Assembly: GCF_947501785.1 (NCBI RefSeq)
Contig: NZ_CANMXB010000001.1
Span: 496,001 to 560,000, forward strand
DNA length: 64,000 nt
Reading direction: 5' to 3'
Origin: an uncultured Litoreibacter sp.
GTDB lineage: Bacteria > Pseudomonadota > Alphaproteobacteria > Rhodobacterales > Rhodobacteraceae
Shown: one piece after another, positions 62,211 to 64,000 of the stretch
Numbering within the stretch: position 1 is the first letter of the stretch
Layout: each line of letters begins with the position of its first letter
Program-made: the position numbers and the translations under genes
Notes under the pieces: generated by a model
The model's database searches: none
What the model was told of the DNA's origin: nothing
The model's input: only the letters and a program-made list of their open reading frames with translations

Positions 62211-62384
62211 ATGGGTTTTCCATATGATGAAGCAAGCTGGTCGGTTGTAGACGGTGCGATGTTCATGGGATGGGGGTCGGCAGCGCCGGGTCTCTACACC
62301 CTGATCGCCGCCGCGATCTGCGCAGCCGTGCTGGTGATCGGCAACGCCTCTGAGAAAAAGAAGGCGTCACGCTTCGAGAAGTAA
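62211..62384 (+). CDS. 57-residue single-pass membrane protein after amt
   Basis: ATG 62211 to TAA 62384, start 22 bases after the amt stop, with an excellent AAAGGAGAG ribosome site. The protein begins MGFPYDEASWSVVDG, has one membrane segment (about GLYTLIAAAICAAVLVIGNA) and a lysine-rich tail (EKKKASRFEK). Too short to be found by usual length limits. No family recognised; its position where glnK usually stands suggests an accessory or regulatory subunit of Amt. Followed by a terminator. Confidence 0.75.
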   Translation: MGFPYDEASWSVVDGAMFMGWGSAAPGLYTLIAAAICAAVLVIGNASEKKKASRFEK

Positions 62385-62401
62385 ACCAAGACGAAATTGG
62401 G

Positions 62402-62428
62402 AAGGCCGCTCCGGGAGGGCGGCCTTTT
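62402..62428 (+). terminator. Intrinsic terminator after the amt operon
   Basis: AAGGCCGC at 62402-62409 pairs with GCGGCCTT at 62419-62426, followed by TT; 18 bases after the small membrane protein stop. Confidence 0.8.
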
Positions 62429-62540
62429 CGCATCTCAAAACTTGCCTGACAGGAAAATAATTTGCCTCACGTTCTTGCTTTTTGAATTGGGCTAGGGCTG
62501 AATACTGTCGACAAAAGACTCAAAAAACAGGGGAGACAAT

Positions 62541-63695
62541 ATGGCCATTCTTTGGAGACATTCCGCGCTTGCTGGCCGCCATGCCGAGATCGGCGGCGAA
62601 TTGGAAGACTGGAACGGGATGGGGACCGCATGGTTCTACGACAACACCCCTGAACGCGCGAAAGCTGACTATGAGGCCATCCGCACGAAGGCGGGCCTCA
62701 TGGATGTGTCCGGCCTGAAGAAGGTGCATGTTGTGGGCGAAGACGCGGCCTATGTCATTGACCGCGGGACCACCCGCAATGTCGAAAAGATCGGGGTGGG
62801 GCGTTCGACCTATGCCGCGATGCTCGACGAGCGCGGGCTCTTTGTCGATGACTGCGTGATCTACCACCTCGCGGTGAATTCCTGGATGGTCGTGCATGGT
62901 ACCGGCACCGGGATGGAGCAGCTGACCAAAGTCGCCGCCGCCAAGAACTGCTCCGTCATCATGGATGATGACCTGCATGACATGTCATTGCAAGGACCCG
63001 TCGCGGTGGATTTCCTCGCCAAGCATATCGATGGCATTCGTGATCTGGCTTATTTCGGCATCATCCACACCAAGCTGTTTGGCCGGAACGTCATGATCAG
63101 CCGCACCGGTTATACTGGCGAGCGTGGCTATGAGATTTTCGTGGGGCGTAAGGACGCCGTCCATGTCTGGGACAACATCCTGTCCGAGGGCGAAAGCATG
63201 GGCATCCGCCCGACACAGTTCAGCACATTGGATATGTTGCGGATTGAGTCGTACCTGCTGTTCTACCCCGGCGACAACTCGGAAACCTTCCCGTTTGAAG
63301 ACGGCACGCCAGCGGGTGACAGCCTGTGGGAGCTGGGCCTCGATTTCGTTGTGTCACCCGGCAAGGAAGGCTTCGTTGGTGCGGAAAACCACTACGCCAT
63401 GGAAGGCAAGGAGCGTTTCAAGATTTACGGCGTTCAGCTGAGTGACGGCAAGATGGACCAGATGGAGATGTATGCGCGGGTCCACGCAGATGGCAAAGAT
63501 GTGGGTGTCATCACCTATGGTTTGTCCTCGGAGCTGAACAAATACTCCGTCGCCATTGCGCGTCTGCATCCCAGCGTGGCCAAGTCAGGCACCAAGCTAA
63601 CCGTGGTCCAACCTGATGGCACAGAGCTGGCCGCGACCGCCGAGGAAATGCCGTTCTACGACAAGGACAAGCAAATCCGCACCGCCAAAGGCTAG
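62541..63695 (+). CDS. dmmD: GcvT-fold protein, probable DmmD of dimethylamine metabolism
   Basis: 384-residue folate-binding GcvT-fold protein (WFYDNTPERAKADYEAIRTKAGLMDVSGLKKVHVVG opening region; later RTGYTGERGYEIFVG and LDMLRIESYLLFYPGDNSETFPFEDG). It lacks the DmdA N-terminal signature and is not the glycine-cleavage T protein by context. In Ruegeria, dmmD, needed for growth on methylated amines, precedes dmmABC; the gene downstream here fits dmmA, supporting this call. A TMAO-demethylase-like C-terminal paralogue is the alternative. Preceded by a terminator, so separately transcribed. Confidence 0.75.
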   Translation: MAILWRHSALAGRHAEIGGELEDWNGMGTAWFYDNTPERAKADYEAIRTKAGLMDVSGLKKVHVVGEDAAYVIDRGTTRNVEKIGVGRSTYAAMLDERGLFVDDCVIYHLAVNSWMVVHGTGTGMEQLTKVAAAKNCSVIMDDDLHDMSLQGPVAVDFLAKHIDGIRDLAYFGIIHTKLFGRNVMISRTGYTGERGYEIFVGRKDAVHVWDNILSEGESMGIRPTQFSTLDMLRIESYLLFYPGDNSETFPFEDGTPAGDSLWELGLDFVVSPGKEGFVGAENHYAMEGKERFKIYGVQLSDGKMDQMEMYARVHADGKDVGVITYGLSSELNKYSVAIARLHPSVAKSGTKLTVVQPDGTELAATAEEMPFYDKDKQIRTAKG

Positions 63696-63702
63696 TAATA
63701 AA

Positions 63703-63728
63703 AGGGCGCGCATTTCGGTGTGCGCCCT
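63703..63728 (+). promoter_or_regulatory. Intercistronic hairpin dmmD-dmmA
   Basis: AGGGCGCGCA at 63703-63712 pairs with TGTGCGCCCT at 63719-63728 (one G-T pair), loop TTTCGG, no T-tract. Its first eight stem bases match the mgsC-gmaS hairpin at 57574-57601. Confidence 0.45.
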
Positions 63729-63750
63729 AACTGTCTGCAAGAGGACATCC

Positions 63751-64000
63751 ATGTCGAAGTTTGAATTCCCGCCCGCGATCAAAAGCCGTCCCGTCTACGG
63801 CACGCTGGAGGCCCGCCAAGGCAAGCATCACCTGATGATCGCTGATGCTGAAGGGGCCGAGGCGATCCTAGCGATTGCGACGCCAGAGTTGATGGCGAAC
63901 ACTCACATAATCTACATCCCACGCGGCACCGATTACGCCGAAAAACTACGCGCTTTGAACCCTGCGCAGTTCTATGAGGGGCCAACCTATGCGGCCTCCG
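63751..64000 (+). CDS. dmmA: Probable dimethylamine monooxygenase subunit DmmA, 3' end cut off
   Basis: Open frame from ATG 63751 to the window edge, 83 codons visible. The start MSKFEFPPAIKSRPVYGTLE and following HHLMIADAEGAEAIL agree with what I recall of DmmA proteins, a subunit of the NADPH- and folate-linked dimethylamine monooxygenase that makes methylamine and formaldehyde. Position after the GcvT-type gene supports this. The cofactor domains would lie beyond the window, so the call rests mainly on context and a short match. Confidence 0.65.
   Translation, partial: MSKFEFPPAIKSRPVYGTLEARQGKHHLMIADAEGAEAILAIATPELMANTHIIYIPRGTDYAEKLRALNPAQFYEGPTYAAS

Noticed and set aside
62541-63695. 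Call as a second dmdA
   Set aside because: Shares only the GcvT fold; lacks the SRRVRRTPF and VYNRMLLPT segments and sits in the methylamine block.
1-64000. CRISPR array, rRNA operon, replication origin
   Set aside because: No regularly spaced repeats, rRNA motifs or iteron/dnaA clusters were seen.

Overview
The window comes from a marine alphaproteobacterium of the Roseobacter group (Rhodobacteraceae). I base this on a DMSP demethylation pair (dmdA-acuI), a trimethylamine/TMAO/methylamine pathway of roseobacter type, a circularly permuted two-piece tmRNA, a trgAB-cysK block like that of Rhodobacter, family-typical small genes (DUF4169, ribbon-helix-helix, SspB-alpha) and GC-rich codon use. 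The species cannot be named from the sequence.

Layout. 1-20.9 kb is mostly housekeeping and stress chromosome: the 3' part of transketolase, grxD-bolA-purL, a candidate small RNA, a LysR gene, a fused indolepyruvate ferredoxin oxidoreductase, a hydrolase-P450-DUF3592 operon, fumC, a Tat-exported haloalkane dehalogenase homologue, an SspB adaptor, chrA with a rhodanese-ChrB protein, and an ArsR-type regulator facing a NIPSNAP/monooxygenase pair. 20.9-27.4 kb holds ssrA (tag ANDNKAPMALAA), a Tat multicopper oxidase, an unusual four-gene run built around an astacin metalloprotease, an orphan solute-binding protein and its GntR/FadR-type neighbour with two operator-like sites. 27.5-34.6 kb is a DMSP region: DUF2182, DUF1326, DinB, dmdA, acuI, a LysR regulator and a BCCT transporter. 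34.6-42.5 kb carries photolyase, cyclopropane synthase, trgA-trgB, cysK and a large MscS channel.

A tRNA-Ser(GGA) at 42.7 kb is followed by a small lower-GC element with two different tyrosine recombinases, two small DNA-binding proteins and one unrecognised gene (to 46.9 kb). Immediately beyond it lies the methylated-amine block (47.1-64 kb): folD, a GlxA-type regulator, a DMT exporter-type protein, tdm (TMAO demethylase) with two small secreted proteins, an MttB-superfamily methyltransferase, and convergently tmm, gmaS, mgsC, mgsB, mgsA; then amt, a 57-residue membrane protein, a GcvT-type protein (probable dmmD) and the start of a probable dmmA.

Together these genes would oxidise trimethylamine to TMAO (Tmm), demethylate it to dimethylamine plus formaldehyde (Tdm), convert dimethylamine to methylamine (Dmm, mostly beyond the right edge), and pass methylamine through gamma-glutamylmethylamide (GmaS) to N-methylglutamate (MgsABC). 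FolD would handle the one-carbon units. N-methylglutamate dehydrogenase, a TMA/TMAO ABC transporter and other folate genes are not in the window. The least explained pieces are the astacin operon, the candidate RNA upstream of purL, the FolD active-site change and the unrecognised island gene.
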